A stretch of 64,000 nucleotides of DNA from JAIRVZ01 sp031553755. GTDB lineage: Bacteria > Bacteroidota > Bacteroidia > Bacteroidales > Azobacteroidaceae. Under the pieces are notes generated by a model. It made no database searches, had not been told where the DNA came from, and worked only from the letters and a program-made list of their open reading frames with translations. Both the position numbers and the translations under genes were made by a program. This document shows positions 8,933 to 18,978 of this stretch, piece after piece. The DNA is taken from positions 59,907-123,906 of the forward strand of contig JAVBKZ010000008.1 of assembly GCA_031553755.1 (NCBI GenBank). The letters are read 5' to 3'. Position 1 is the first letter of the stretch; each line of letters begins with the position of its first letter.

Positions 8933-9556
8933 TTACATTTTAAACGAATCACTGAATATTGTTCTGTTTACGATAGAACGCCCCAAAGTTATTTCATCGG
9001 CATATTCAATTTCATCTCCAACTGATACTCCCCTGGCTATAACACTTATCTTTACATTCACTCCGGAAAGTTTTCTGTAGATATAAAAATTAGTGGTATC
9101 TCCTTCCATCGTAGTACTTAGCGCTAATATGATTTCTTCAATATTTTCATTTTTTACTCTTTCTACCAAACTGTCGATTTGCAAATCATTCGGACCGATC
9201 CCGTCCATCGGAGAAATAATACCTCCCAGCACATGGTAAACCCCGCGAAATTGCCCTGTGTTTTCAATCGCCATCACTTCTTTGATATTTTCCACTACAC
9301 AAATCAACGATTTATCCCGGATGGGGTTACTACAAATATTACAAACATCATTGTCACATATATTATGACATTCTCTACAATATTTGATATTATTACGTAA
9401 ACCAACGATTGCATTTCCAAAAGATTCAACTTCTGAAACCGTTTTTTTTAGCATGTTTAATACCAATCTTAATGCTGTTTTTCTTCCTATTCCCGGCAAT
9501 TTAGAAAATTCATTTACTGCGTTTTCTAATAATACCGAAGGATATTTTTCTATCAT
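8933..9556 (-). CDS. recR: Recombination mediator protein RecR
   Basis: 207 residues, full length. It has an N-terminal helix-hairpin-helix (LPGIGRKTALRLVL), the four-cysteine zinc finger CRECHNICDNDVCNIC near 57-72, a TOPRIM domain beginning ICVVENIKEVMAIE and the conserved GVYHVLGGIISPMDGIGP. RecR acts with RecO/RecF to load RecA at gaps. It heads the minus-strand run recR-HAD-glycosyltransferase-GNAT. Confidence 0.97.
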   Translation of the reverse strand: MIEKYPSVLLENAVNEFSKLPGIGRKTALRLVLNMLKKTVSEVESFGNAIVGLRNNIKYCRECHNICDNDVCNICSNPIRDKSLICVVENIKEVMAIENTGQFRGVYHVLGGIISPMDGIGPNDLQIDSLVERVKNENIEEIILALSTTMEGDTTNFYIYRKLSGVNVKISVIARGVSVGDEIEYADEITLGRSIVNRTIFSDSFKM

Positions 9557-9690
9557 TCAAAGATTTTTATTTCCTGATTTTTTAGAAACTGTGTAAAAAT
9601 GCATGTTGTTTTTTATAAGTATAAACAGTTTCTAAATTTATTCGACAAAAATACCTTTTTTTGGTGTTTTTTGCAAATTTAAAAACTTGC

Positions 9691-9725
9691 TGACATACTG
9701 TTGTCAAATACGTATCATATCTTTG
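9691..9725 (+). promoter_or_regulatory. Promoter with palindromic operator upstream of the VOC-WYL pair
   Basis: TGACATACTGTTGTCA (9691-9706) is an imperfect palindrome (TGACA/TGTCA arms). The -7 box TATCTTTG lies at 9718-9725. The palindrome covers the place where a -33 element would be, as expected for a regulator-controlled promoter. The block is repeated almost intact at 21633-21667 in front of the GyrI-like gene. The WYL regulator encoded just downstream is the natural candidate to bind both. Confidence 0.7.
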
Positions 9726-9750
9726 CATTGTAATCAATAAATAAAAAGTC

Positions 9751-10188
9751 ATGAATATTACATCCTATCTTATTTTCAATGGTCAAGCTGAAGAGGCTGC
9801 CAACTTTTACGCCAATATGCTTGGTGGAAAAATCAATAATCTTCATCGTTACGACTCGAAGCCTCCTATGCCGGATATGCCTGAGGTCCCAGACAATTAC
9901 AAACAAAAAGTGATGCATTGCTGTATTACTTTCCCGGGTGGAAATATGAGTGTTGCGGACTCTATGCCAGGTGACAACCGGAATTTCGGAAATGGAGGAT
10001 ATATGTTGACCCTTTCGTGCGACTCGGTTGCTCAGGCTGAAGAAGTTTATGCAAAATTGTGCGATGGTGCACAGAAAATCATGTGTCCGCTTGGTGAGGT
10101 GTTTTTTGCTAAACGCTACGCGGAAGTTGTTGATCGATACGGAGTACTTTGGGCAATATTCCTCGAAGCTGAACAATCCTGCAAATGA
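9751..10188 (+). CDS. VOC family (PhnB-like glyoxalase-fold) protein
   Basis: 145 residues with the vicinal-oxygen-chelate fold of PhnB-type proteins: YLIFNGQAEEAANFY at the N-terminus, MPDMPEVPDNYKQKVMHCCITF in the middle and FFAKRYAEVVDRYGVLW at the end. PhnB-like members have no firm enzymatic role; some bind metals or small molecules. The gene overlaps the WYL regulator by four bases (ATGA), so the two are translationally coupled and likely respond to the same signal. Confidence 0.9.
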   Translation: MNITSYLIFNGQAEEAANFYANMLGGKINNLHRYDSKPPMPDMPEVPDNYKQKVMHCCITFPGGNMSVADSMPGDNRNFGNGGYMLTLSCDSVAQAEEVYAKLCDGAQKIMCPLGEVFFAKRYAEVVDRYGVLWAIFLEAEQSCK

Positions 10189-11117
10189 ACAAACTCGACC
10201 GCGTATCGGCATTACTGGTACAATTACAATCACGACCGGTTGTAACATCTTCCGAAATGGCAGAACGCTTTGGAGTAAGTCTGCGCACCATTTATCGGGA
10301 TATGCGTACCTTATCGGAAGCAGGAGTGCCGATATGCGGTAATTCGGGAGTCGGTTACTCTCTGATTGAAGGTTATCGATTACCTTCACTGATGTTTACC
10401 AAAGAGGAAGCAATGGCTTTCCTTACTGCCGAAAAGATTATAGAACAACTTACTGATACTCAAAACAGCAACTATTTCCGTCAGGGAATGGATAAAATCC
10501 GCGCTGCTCTAAGAGCTGTAGATAAGCAATATCTCCACAATATGGATGATAGCATAGCAGTTTATAAAAGCCGAAATACAAAGGAAAGTTTGCCTAATTT
10601 GCTACAAACCATATTAAGTAGTATAAACGACAAACTGATTGTAGAGATTGATTATACTAATGCAGACGAAAATAAGAGTAAAAGAGCATTGGAAGCAGTG
10701 GGTATCAGTTATTCGCATCCGAATTGGTATCTTTCAGCATGGTGTCACTTGCGGGAAGAATATAGAATGTTCAGGCTCGACCGCATTGGAAATATAGCGA
10801 CGACTGATAATCAACATACAAAAGTTCATCCGTCATTGGAATCTTTGCTTGCTGATGTTGACAATCCTCAATGTCTTACGGAGGTAATCTTACACACAAG
10901 TAAAGAAATATCCCGATACTATGCCGACAGATGTTATTTTATGGGGCTTACCGGAGAAAAAGAACTTGCAAACGGACGGATTGAACAAACGTATATGGCT
11001 TACTCGCTTGAACCTTTAGCAAGATGGGTATTGGCAAATGCCGATACAACACAGGTAATTAGTCCATTTGAAGTAAAAGACATTGTCAAACAAATCATTA
11101 AGAAATTAGATTTATAA
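10185..11117 (+). CDS. WYL-domain transcriptional regulator (YafY-like)
   Basis: 310 residues. An N-terminal winged helix-turn-helix (about 16-66) reads VTSSEMAERFGVSLRTIYRDMRTL with the DeoR-like wing after it. The WYL sensor domain starts near 138 and has HPNWYLSAWCHLREEYRMFRLDRI, followed by a C-terminal WCX region. WYL regulators sense nucleotides or nucleic-acid ligands and act as repressors or activators. Co-transcribed with the VOC gene; probably autoregulates through the 9691-9706 palindrome. Confidence 0.93.
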   Translation: MNKLDRVSALLVQLQSRPVVTSSEMAERFGVSLRTIYRDMRTLSEAGVPICGNSGVGYSLIEGYRLPSLMFTKEEAMAFLTAEKIIEQLTDTQNSNYFRQGMDKIRAALRAVDKQYLHNMDDSIAVYKSRNTKESLPNLLQTILSSINDKLIVEIDYTNADENKSKRALEAVGISYSHPNWYLSAWCHLREEYRMFRLDRIGNIATTDNQHTKVHPSLESLLADVDNPQCLTEVILHTSKEISRYYADRCYFMGLTGEKELANGRIEQTYMAYSLEPLARWVLANADTTQVISPFEVKDIVKQIIKKLDL

Positions 11118-11120
11118 AGA

Positions 11121-12473
11121 TTATTTCCAACTTACCGTTACCTGGGTCATTTTCTCTTGTTCGGATATGATTTTCAAGGTACCGCCGGACAAGTCAACAA
11201 TCCGTTTGGAAAGCGCCAAACCTACACCGAATCCAACATAGTTATAAGTATTTTTGCCACGGTAAAAAGGTTCAAAAACATAAGCCAATTCGTTGGCAGG
11301 AATACCAATGCCTTGATCTTTTATGGTAATATTGCAAGATTTGGATATTTCTTCGTATGAAATTATTACCGGTTTATTGCCTGAATATTTACAAGCATTT
11401 TCAATCATATTTTGAAAAGCAATAGTAAGCATGTCGCTATTAGCTTTTACTATAAAAACAGGTTTAGTTTCTGCAACAGAAATATTTTGTAGATTTATTC
11501 GCTCAGCATATTTTGTATTTTCAAAATATGCAACCACTTTTTCCAAACAATTCCAGAGGAGTATATCTTCAGTAAACAAAAACGAGATATCTAAATCTGT
11601 TTGGGCAAGTTTCAGTAAATGAAGAATCAGATTTCGGAGGCGCTGAGATTCGGTCTCAATTCGTTGCAATGCTGCTTGATATTCCTCATTAGAATATGCT
11701 TGTAACTGCATTACTTCACATTCGCCCATAATTGCGGTCAACGGAGTGTTCAGTTCGTGTGAAGCATTGGAAATAAACATTTTTTGCGACTGAAAACTTA
11801 GTTCTAAACGCTCCAGCATTTGGTTCAGCAAACGAACAAGTTCAGACAATTCGTCGCTTCCTTTTCGTTCTTCCAGGCGAGAATGCAAGTTGTTGCTTTC
11901 TATAGTTTTTACTGTTTTTAAAATATGCTTTAACGGGAACAGAATTTGCCCTGCGTAGCCCCAACCGATAAACCATACAAAAAGAATGGCAGACAAAAGT
12001 ACAATGGATAAAATGATAAAGAGCGTTCGAGCAATATAGGAGCCTTGAGGATTTTCGGCAATAATCAAAATAACAAAATCGCCTTGATTATCGGAATAAT
12101 AAATACCTACACTTTGCAATTTGTTGTTTTTAAATGTGATATCTTTTTTGAGATAAAGTGCTTTGACTTTTTCTGGCGATAAATAGGCAGCCAAGGAATC
12201 TTTGGCATGCGGCTGGTTGATGTCCAGAATAACTTCTTTGGCACCAGGCAACAGCAAGGAATAATCTTTCAGGATATTTTCGTACACTTGTTGGCTGACT
12301 TCATCCTGTTCGAAATGTTTTTGAGCAGTGATGTACGCTTTTTCAAGCAAATAAGTATCAAAATTTTTATCAATTGCCCGGATGGTGAAAAAATAAACAA
12401 ACACAAAAACCGCCAGCAAAACACCAAAAGTAATGATGGTATAAAACAGTGTTATTTTCTTCCTGATTTTCAT
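11121..12473 (-). CDS. Sensor histidine kinase (two-component system)
   Basis: 450 residues. Two membrane helices (about 10-31 and 148-172) flank a periplasmic sensor region of about 115 residues; HAMP follows (about 175-228). The phosphoacceptor H239 is in SNASHELNTPLTAI. The ATPase domain has the N-box FQNMIENACKYS, DQGIGIP and GFGVGLALSKRIVDLSGG. The architecture is CusS/ArlS-like. The response regulator gene lies 3 bases upstream on the same strand. The nearby RND efflux operon suggests envelope or metal stress sensing, an inference from location only. Confidence 0.94.
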   Translation of the reverse strand: MKIRKKITLFYTIITFGVLLAVFVFVYFFTIRAIDKNFDTYLLEKAYITAQKHFEQDEVSQQVYENILKDYSLLLPGAKEVILDINQPHAKDSLAAYLSPEKVKALYLKKDITFKNNKLQSVGIYYSDNQGDFVILIIAENPQGSYIARTLFIILSIVLLSAILFVWFIGWGYAGQILFPLKHILKTVKTIESNNLHSRLEERKGSDELSELVRLLNQMLERLELSFQSQKMFISNASHELNTPLTAIMGECEVMQLQAYSNEEYQAALQRIETESQRLRNLILHLLKLAQTDLDISFLFTEDILLWNCLEKVVAYFENTKYAERINLQNISVAETKPVFIVKANSDMLTIAFQNMIENACKYSGNKPVIISYEEISKSCNITIKDQGIGIPANELAYVFEPFYRGKNTYNYVGFGVGLALSKRIVDLSGGTLKIISEQEKMTQVTVSWK

Positions 12474-12476
12474 TGC

Positions 12477-13169
12477 CTATTCTATTCTTAATACATATCC
12501 CAAACCGATAATAGTGTGAATAAGTTTGTTTTGTGGGTCTTTATCAATTTTATTACGCAAATAATTGATGTACACATCCACTAAATTAGTATTGGTGTCG
12601 AAATCCAAATCCCAGACATATTCCAAAATTGTGGTTCGCGAGAGCACTCGTTCCTTGTTATTCAACAAAAATTCGAGCAAACGGTATTCTTTTGCTGTAA
12701 GTGCAACGTCTTTTCCGTGGCGTGAGGCTCTCTTTGTTTGGGTATTTAATTGTAAATCGGAATACTGTAATATTTCCTGTTCCGACGGGTTTTGCTTGAC
12801 AGCTCGTCTAAGCAAAGCCGTTATGCGGGCTTCCAATTCCTTAAATTGAAAAGGTTTGGGCAAATAATCATCAGCCCCTGCATCGAGTCCTTTAACAATA
12901 TCATCGGTAGTTCCGAGGGCTGTAAGTAAGATAACGGGAACCGCATATCCGTATTTATCACGAAACTGCCGACAAATTTCCAATCCCGACATGTCGGGAA
13001 GCATAATATCCAATATCAGCAAGTCGAATATTTCCGTTTGCAGCTTCGTCCATGCATCTGCGCCATTGGCACAAATACTTATGTCGTAACCTTTTATTTC
13101 CAGTCCTCGTTTGATAAAGGACGAAATATTCGGCTCGTCTTCGACTAATAGAATGCGTGATAATGGCAT
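12477..13169 (-). CDS. OmpR-family response regulator
   Basis: 230 residues. The receiver domain carries the acidic pair E10/D11, phosphoacceptor D54 in LLILDIMLPDMSG and the conserved lysine in DDYLPKPFQFKELEARI. The C-terminal winged helix (about 130-230) ends EYVWDLDFDTNTNLVDVYINYLRNKI, the CusR/RprY-like OmpR type. It is the first gene of a two-gene operon with the kinase. Confidence 0.95.
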   Translation of the reverse strand: MPLSRILLVEDEPNISSFIKRGLEIKGYDISICANGADAWTKLQTEIFDLLILDIMLPDMSGLEICRQFRDKYGYAVPVILLTALGTTDDIVKGLDAGADDYLPKPFQFKELEARITALLRRAVKQNPSEQEILQYSDLQLNTQTKRASRHGKDVALTAKEYRLLEFLLNNKERVLSRTTILEYVWDLDFDTNTNLVDVYINYLRNKIDKDPQNKLIHTIIGLGYVLRIE

Positions 13170-13237
13170 ATCGTTTTTTGTTTAAGATAAGTTGGTTCTA
13201 TTTCCTCTCTGATTGTTCTATTGCTTTTAATGTACAG

Positions 13238-13245
13238 CAAAGATA
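13238..13245 (-). promoter_or_regulatory. -7 box of the two-component operon
   Basis: Reads TATCTTTG on the minus strand, about 68 bases upstream of the response regulator start. No clear TTG at -33. Confidence 0.5.
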
Positions 13246-13400
13246 ATGATATTTCATCTCAAATAGAATAAATATTTTGTTACAAATGGATTAAACGGCT
13301 ATGAGTCTATCATAAAACTCATTTTCGATTTGTTTTTTGCTATTTAAAAGAATCATATTTAATATTTTTTGCTATCTAAAAGAAACATTATTGATAGACA

Positions 13401-13434
13401 TTTGATGTTTATAAAAAACATTTTTGTATCTTTG
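13401..13434 (+). promoter_or_regulatory. Promoter of the DUF4143 ATPase gene
   Basis: TTTG at 13401-13404 and TATCTTTG at 13427-13434, 22 bases apart, match the Bacteroidota consensus with slightly long spacing. The -7 box overlaps the upstream GTG at 13434, so translation should begin at the next start, ATG 13449. Confidence 0.55.
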
Positions 13435-13448
13435 TGAAAAATATTTTT

Positions 13449-14636
13449 ATGGACAGTTTGGTCAAAATCTATCTGCGGTTATTGCAGGAAACAGATTCGA
13501 GAGATTTTAGGTATCTCTATCCGAATATTGATTGGAATGAGCGTTGTGTTGCCATTACGGGTGCAAAAGGTATTGGAAAAACCACCATGCTGCTCCAACA
13601 CATCAAACAGACTTTCACAAATAAAGGCGAAGCGCTTTTTGCAAGTTTAGACAATGCTTGGTTTGCGAATCACAGTATCTTTAATTTGGCCGACGAGTTT
13701 TATATGAATGGCGGAACTCACTTGTTTTTAGACGAAATCCACCATTATCCGAATTGGACTACCGAAATTAAAAATATTTACGACAGTTTTCCAAAACTCA
13801 AAATCGTTTTCACAGGTTCTTCACTCTTGCAAATTCATAAATCAACAGCAGACCTATCAAGACGTGTTGTTTATGAAAAATTGGAAGGTTTATCTTTCAG
13901 AGAATTTTTAAAATTCGAAAAAATCGGAGATTTTCCGGTGTTCTCGTTAAATGAAATTATAGAGAATCACCAAAATATCGCCTTTCAAATTACAGAAAAC
14001 GTGAAGATAATGCCTCTGTTCAAGAAGTATTTAAAAAACGGCTATTACTTGTTTTACAAAGAGGGATTGAAAAAATATGATATTAAATTGCTGGAAGCGG
14101 TCAACAATGTTATTGATGTCGATATTCCTGCTGTTGAAAATATTGAGTTCGAATCTCGTTATAAATTGAAAAAATTATTGGCAATTCTTTCAACATTAGT
14201 TCCTTATACACCCAAAATCACCGATTTAGCCGCCGCCATAGATACTAACAGGAACAACACAGTCAGATATTTATCATTGCTGGCAAATGCAAAGTTATTG
14301 AACTTGGTTTCGTACAAAAATAAAACGATTGGCGATTTAACAAAGCCCGACAAAGTTTTGCTAAACAACACCAATTTGTCATATATATATGGTGATAATG
14401 CAAATATTGGCAGTGCGAGAGAAACATTTTTTGTGAACCAGCTAAACACGGTTTCAAATGTTGTACTTGCGCCGCAAGGTGATTTTATTGTAGATAAATA
14501 TACCTTTGAAGTGGGTGGCAAAAAGAAAAAATTTGACCAAATTAAAGACGTTCCCGACAGTTTTGTTGTAGCCGATGATATTGAAATCGGACACAAAAAC
14601 AAGATTCCTCTTTGGTTATTTGGAATGTTATATTAA
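13449..14636 (+). CDS. AAA ATPase with DUF4143-like C-terminus
   Basis: 395 residues from ATG 13449; a GTG five codons earlier is excluded because the promoter -7 box covers it. The Walker A motif is GAKGIGKTTML (near 35), Walker B is HLFLDEIHHYPNW, and FTGSSLLQI with SRRVVYEKLEGLSFREFL is typical of the AAA_14/DUF4143 family. The C-terminal part (about 270-395) ends in a nuclease-like or regulatory domain with FEVGGKKKKFDQIK. These ATPases are abundant and patchily distributed in anaerobes; role unknown. It sits alone between the two-component system and the efflux operon on the opposite strand. Confidence 0.88.
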   Translation: MDSLVKIYLRLLQETDSRDFRYLYPNIDWNERCVAITGAKGIGKTTMLLQHIKQTFTNKGEALFASLDNAWFANHSIFNLADEFYMNGGTHLFLDEIHHYPNWTTEIKNIYDSFPKLKIVFTGSSLLQIHKSTADLSRRVVYEKLEGLSFREFLKFEKIGDFPVFSLNEIIENHQNIAFQITENVKIMPLFKKYLKNGYYLFYKEGLKKYDIKLLEAVNNVIDVDIPAVENIEFESRYKLKKLLAILSTLVPYTPKITDLAAAIDTNRNNTVRYLSLLANAKLLNLVSYKNKTIGDLTKPDKVLLNNTNLSYIYGDNANIGSARETFFVNQLNTVSNVVLAPQGDFIVDKYTFEVGGKKKKFDQIKDVPDSFVVADDIEIGHKNKIPLWLFGMLY

Positions 14637-14728
14637 GCTCCATCAGTGTTTGATACGCATAACTTGTTGCACAATCCAATCCCTAAAATTTGAGCAATCA
14701 TTTATCCTTATTACATTGACATTAGCAC

Positions 14729-17700
14729 TTACCTTCCCAACTTTCTCCCATTGAGTTTACCGTCTTTGAATAACATACGTGAATAAAAAATTTCCACAAC
14801 CAACGGAAATACAAACAAAATCAAGGCTGTAGCAGAAATAAGTCCGCCAATGATGACAATCGCCAATGGTTTTTGAGCTTCGGAACCGATTCCGGTCGAT
14901 AGTGCGGCAGGCAGCAATCCGATAGCGGCCATCATGGCTGTCATCACAATGGGGCGGACGCGCGATTTCACACCTTCTCTCAACGCTTCGGCAAGTGTTG
15001 CGCCGTGTTTCAGATTCTGTTTAATCACCGATAGCATGATGACGCCATTCTGGATACAGATCCCAAATAAGGCAATGAATCCGATTCCCGCCGAAATGCT
15101 GAAATTAACACCCGTAATAAGTAATGCCGCAATTCCGCCGATGCAGGCAAAAGGCACGTTAAACAGCACTAACCCTGCATCGCGGGTGTTTCCAAAAAGA
15201 ATGAAAAGGATGAAAAAGATTAAGAGAATACTGATCGGAACCACTTGCGAAAGCCGTTTGGATGCTCGCTGCTGATTTTCAAAATCGCCCGTCCACTTCA
15301 TGCTGTAACCATCTGGAAGCGTTACACTTGCCTGTACTTTTTGCTGTGCTTCGGCAATGGCGCTGCCCATATCTCGGCCACGGATGGAAAATTTGACGGC
15401 ACAAAAGCGATTGTGATTATCCCTGAAAATCAATAAAGGGCCTGTTATGGTGTGAATTTCGGCCAATTCTTTGATAGGAATCATAGAGCCATTCCGGGTC
15501 GGTACCAGGATTTTTCCGATTTCTTCTTCATTTTCGCGGAATTCTTCGCGGTAACGGACAATGATATTAAACTTGCGTTCGTCCTCATACAACATGGATG
15601 CCGATTTTCCACCGATAGCCATCTCGATTATGGATTGGACATCGGCTTTGGACACTCCGTAAGCAGCCAGTTTTTCTTCATTCAGTTCGATGCGCAGTTC
15701 GGGTTGGCCAATGTTGCGGATAACGCCTAAATCTTCGATACCGTCCACAGTTTTGAGTATTTTGTACACTTCGTCAGCTTTCTTTTCTGTCAAAAACAAA
15801 TCATTTCCGAATATTTTGACTGCAATAGAGCCTTTTACGCCCGAAGCTGCTTCCTCTACATTGTCCATAATCGGTTGCGAAAAATTGAAATCAATACCCG
15901 GATAAATCGACAACTTATTCTGCATCTGTTCTATTAATTCAGCTTTGGAAAGCTTGCTTTTCCATTCTTTTTGCGGATAAATGTCCACATGAAATTCGAT
16001 GTTGTAAAAACCTGTGGCATCGGTTCCATCGTTGGGACGTCCGGTTTGCGAAAGCACTTGTTTTACTTCGGGAAAGTCCGTTAAAATACGGCGCATTTGG
16101 TTGGCAAGCCCGACCGATTTATCTAATGCAATACTTTGCGGAAGCGTTGCCCGGATGTAGATAGAACCTTCGTTCAGTTGCGGTAGAAATTCATTTCCCA
16201 AGAGTGTGAATGCCCACAATCCGATACTTACGATAGTTGTAGCAATGATAAGTGTAATATTCTTGAATCGATAGCAAAAGCCGAAAAAGCCAACCGTTTT
16301 ATTCCGAATGAAATTGACAAAGAAGTTGTTCCGTTCCCTGACATTTTTCTTCAATAAATAACTCGATAGAACAGGAACCAGCGTCAAGGTGAAAATCAAA
16401 GCGCCCAACAAAGCGAAACCAAGCGTATATGCCAAAGGTGAGAACATTTTTCCTTCCACTTTCTGGAATGCAAAAATGGGAATCAGAGCAGTGATGATGA
16501 TGAGTTTGGAAAAGAGGATCGGTTTCCCCATTTCTTTTCCGGTACGGCGAATGATGCCGAGTTTGCTCATGGCGTTAAATTTTTGCATGCCTACCCGGTG
16601 GGCACACTTATCCAAGGCAACAAAAATACCTTCGACCATGACCACCGCGCCGTCAATGATAATTCCAAAATCGATAGCGCCCATCGACAGCAGATTGGCA
16701 GACATTCCTTTTATTCGCAGGCATATAAAGGCAAACAGCAATGCCAATGGAATGACAACGGCCACCGTAACCGTAGTACGCCAATCGGCCATAAAAATTA
16801 ATACGATAAAGGTAACGAACAAAATGCCTTCAATCAGGTTTCGGCTTACGGTATTTACCGAAAGGTTGACCAGATTTTCACGGTCGTAAAAGGGAACTAT
16901 TTTTACATCCGAAGGCAAAATTCCGTTGTTAAGTTCTTCTATTTTACTTTTGAGAGCCGTAATTACTTCGCTCGGATTTTCGTTTTTCCGCATCACCACA
17001 ATTCCCTGAACCACATCGTCTTCGTCCATACGTCCTACCTGTCCGAGGCGAGGCAAATGCGACGGATGTACATCGGCCACATGTTTGACCAAAATGGGAA
17101 CACCGTTGATGTTTTTAATCACCACATTTTTCAATTCTTCCACATCGTTTATCAATCCGATTCCACGAACCACATACGCCTGCGAATTTTTAGTAATCAC
17201 ATCGCCACCTACATTGACATTGCTTCCGGCAATGGCTTCGAACAATTCCAGACTGGTAATATTGTAGTTCGTCAGCTGATTGGGATTTACACTTACTTCG
17301 AATGAGCGCAGTTCGCCGCCAAAGCTGACGATGTCGGCGATGCCCGAAACACTTCGCAAATTGCGGTCGATTACCCAGTCCTGTATGGTTTTCAGGTCGC
17401 ATACCGAACGCTTTTCGCTTTGCAAGGTATATCTGAAAATTTCGCCCGTAGGGCCATAAAGCGGTTGTACTTCGGGGGTTACGCCTTCGGGCAGTTCTAC
17501 ATCGTTTATCAGGTTATACACTTGCTGACGAGCGAAATTATCATCCACATTGTCTTCAAACAAAATATTGATAACCGACAAACCGAATAACGTGGTAGAA
17601 CGAATGTCGGTTTTCTTTTGCACCGAATTCATTGCAATTTCGATAGGAATGGAGATAAACTTTTCGATTTCTTCAGCGCTTCTTCCGGGCCATTGCGTGA

Positions 17701-17857
17701 TGATGGTTACCTTGGTATTGGTAATGTCGGGAAATGCATCGACAGGTGTGTTTTTAAAACAATAGACACCTACCACAACAATCAATGCCGTGCAGAAAAA
17801 GGTGAAAAATTTATTCTTGAGGGAAAAAGCGATGATGTTATCTATGAAACGTTGCAT
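14729..17857 (-). CDS. Heavy-metal efflux RND transporter (CusA/CzcA family)
   Basis: 1042 residues, full length for the HME-RND family of inner-membrane proton-driven pumps. It has the N-terminal helix FFCTALIVVVGVYCF with NTPVDAFPDITNTKV, two large periplasmic loops and the TM4 motif GAIDFGIIIDGAVVMVEGIF that separates HME pumps from drug pumps. FGICIQNGVIML and SRVRPIVMTAMMAAIGLLPAAL fit TM10-11. It works as a trimer with the adaptor and outer-membrane channel encoded just upstream. The metal (Cu/Ag versus Zn/Co/Cd) cannot be decided from sequence alone. Confidence 0.95.
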   Translation of the reverse strand: MQRFIDNIIAFSLKNKFFTFFCTALIVVVGVYCFKNTPVDAFPDITNTKVTIITQWPGRSAEEIEKFISIPIEIAMNSVQKKTDIRSTTLFGLSVINILFEDNVDDNFARQQVYNLINDVELPEGVTPEVQPLYGPTGEIFRYTLQSEKRSVCDLKTIQDWVIDRNLRSVSGIADIVSFGGELRSFEVSVNPNQLTNYNITSLELFEAIAGSNVNVGGDVITKNSQAYVVRGIGLINDVEELKNVVIKNINGVPILVKHVADVHPSHLPRLGQVGRMDEDDVVQGIVVMRKNENPSEVITALKSKIEELNNGILPSDVKIVPFYDRENLVNLSVNTVSRNLIEGILFVTFIVLIFMADWRTTVTVAVVIPLALLFAFICLRIKGMSANLLSMGAIDFGIIIDGAVVMVEGIFVALDKCAHRVGMQKFNAMSKLGIIRRTGKEMGKPILFSKLIIITALIPIFAFQKVEGKMFSPLAYTLGFALLGALIFTLTLVPVLSSYLLKKNVRERNNFFVNFIRNKTVGFFGFCYRFKNITLIIATTIVSIGLWAFTLLGNEFLPQLNEGSIYIRATLPQSIALDKSVGLANQMRRILTDFPEVKQVLSQTGRPNDGTDATGFYNIEFHVDIYPQKEWKSKLSKAELIEQMQNKLSIYPGIDFNFSQPIMDNVEEAASGVKGSIAVKIFGNDLFLTEKKADEVYKILKTVDGIEDLGVIRNIGQPELRIELNEEKLAAYGVSKADVQSIIEMAIGGKSASMLYEDERKFNIIVRYREEFRENEEEIGKILVPTRNGSMIPIKELAEIHTITGPLLIFRDNHNRFCAVKFSIRGRDMGSAIAEAQQKVQASVTLPDGYSMKWTGDFENQQRASKRLSQVVPISILLIFFILFILFGNTRDAGLVLFNVPFACIGGIAALLITGVNFSISAGIGFIALFGICIQNGVIMLSVIKQNLKHGATLAEALREGVKSRVRPIVMTAMMAAIGLLPAALSTGIGSEAQKPLAIVIIGGLISATALILFVFPLVVEIFYSRMLFKDGKLNGRKLGR

Positions 17858-17862
17858 TGTTT

Positions 17863-18978
17863 TTATCTTTGTTTTAATGCCGAATAAATAAGTAAAGAAT
17901 TGTTCCCGATAACTCGTTCGCCCGGCTGTAAACCTTCGGCAATGGCAATCCGGTTGTCAAATTGCTCTTTTATGCTTACTTCTCGTATCGCAAGTTCCTT
18001 GTCTTTACCGACAACTACCACATAATTTTTCCCGCTGTCGAAAATCAATGCGTGTTGGCTGACGCAGGGTGCTAAACTTGTTTCGGAACCGCATGTCACT
18101 TTTACGCGGGCAAACATGCCAGGTTTGAGCAAATAATCGTCGTTTTTAAGTTTGATGCGTACACTCATGGTTTTGCTTTCTTCGTCGAGTATGTTATATA
18201 CTTTGTCGATGCTTCCATTAAATGTCCGGTCGGGGTAGGCCGGTGTAGTAATGTAAACCTGATTTCCTGCCTTTACTTTGCTGATGTCGCTTTCATATAC
18301 ATTGGCCAATATCCAGACGTCGCTTAAACCTGAGATAATAAATATTTCGGTGCTGTTGTCGGAACGTAATTGCATCTCGCGATTGATGTTTTTTTGCACC
18401 ACAAAGCCCGAAACAGGCGACTTAATGGTATATTGCGAATTATTTCCAATATTGTAGATAGAAAAAACTTCGTTGATTTTTTTGCTTTCGGCTTTCGCAT
18501 TTTTCAGTTCCTGTTCGGCTACCAGAATATCACGTTGCGACATCAAGCCCGATTGATTCATATCGTTTGCCACATCCAAGTTTTTTTGGGCTATAAAAAG
18601 CTTCGATTCGGCTTCTTTTTGTTGTTTTTCGTAGTCGGCCACCTCGCTGCTTTTAATAGCGGCTAACAATTCGCCTTTCCTGACAAAATCGCCGAGTTCA
18701 ACATACACATCGGTCACATTGCCGCCGAACATTGGGAAGATTTCCACTACATTTTCCTGGTCAAAAGTTACTTTTCCGCTCAGATTCAATAGACTCGACA
18801 CATTTTCCATTTTTACGGTATCAACAGAAACTTTGCGCGCCAAGCTGTCTGTAAGCAGCATTCTATCGTCTTTGGAATCTGTTTGTTGCACTTGGCGGCA
18901 CGAAAACAAACTCATTGCCGAAACAGTCAATAAAATAAAGGGTATTTTACTCATTCTTTTCAATCTATTGGATGACAT
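17863..18978 (-). CDS. RND efflux periplasmic adaptor (CusB/CzcB-like)
   Basis: 371 residues. A lipoprotein signal ends SLFSC near residue 27. The order is barrel-sandwich (lipoyl) half, coiled hairpin (about 115-165, rich in K/E/Q), second lipoyl half (IKSPVSGFVVQKNI), beta-barrel (VWILANVYESDISKVKAGN) and membrane-proximal domain. It bridges the RND pump and the TolC-like channel. It lies 5 bases upstream of the pump gene and its start overlaps the channel gene by 14 bases. Confidence 0.93.
   Translation of the reverse strand: MSSNRLKRMSKIPFILLTVSAMSLFSCRQVQQTDSKDDRMLLTDSLARKVSVDTVKMENVSSLLNLSGKVTFDQENVVEIFPMFGGNVTDVYVELGDFVRKGELLAAIKSSEVADYEKQQKEAESKLFIAQKNLDVANDMNQSGLMSQRDILVAEQELKNAKAESKKINEVFSIYNIGNNSQYTIKSPVSGFVVQKNINREMQLRSDNSTEIFIISGLSDVWILANVYESDISKVKAGNQVYITTPAYPDRTFNGSIDKVYNILDEESKTMSVRIKLKNDDYLLKPGMFARVKVTCGSETSLAPCVSQHALIFDSGKNYVVVVGKDKELAIREVSIKEQFDNRIAIAEGLQPGERVIGNNSLLIYSALKQR

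Noticed and set aside
14204..14602. Long antisense ORFs inside the ATPase, RND pump and other genes
   Set aside because: Shadow frames of well-supported coding genes.
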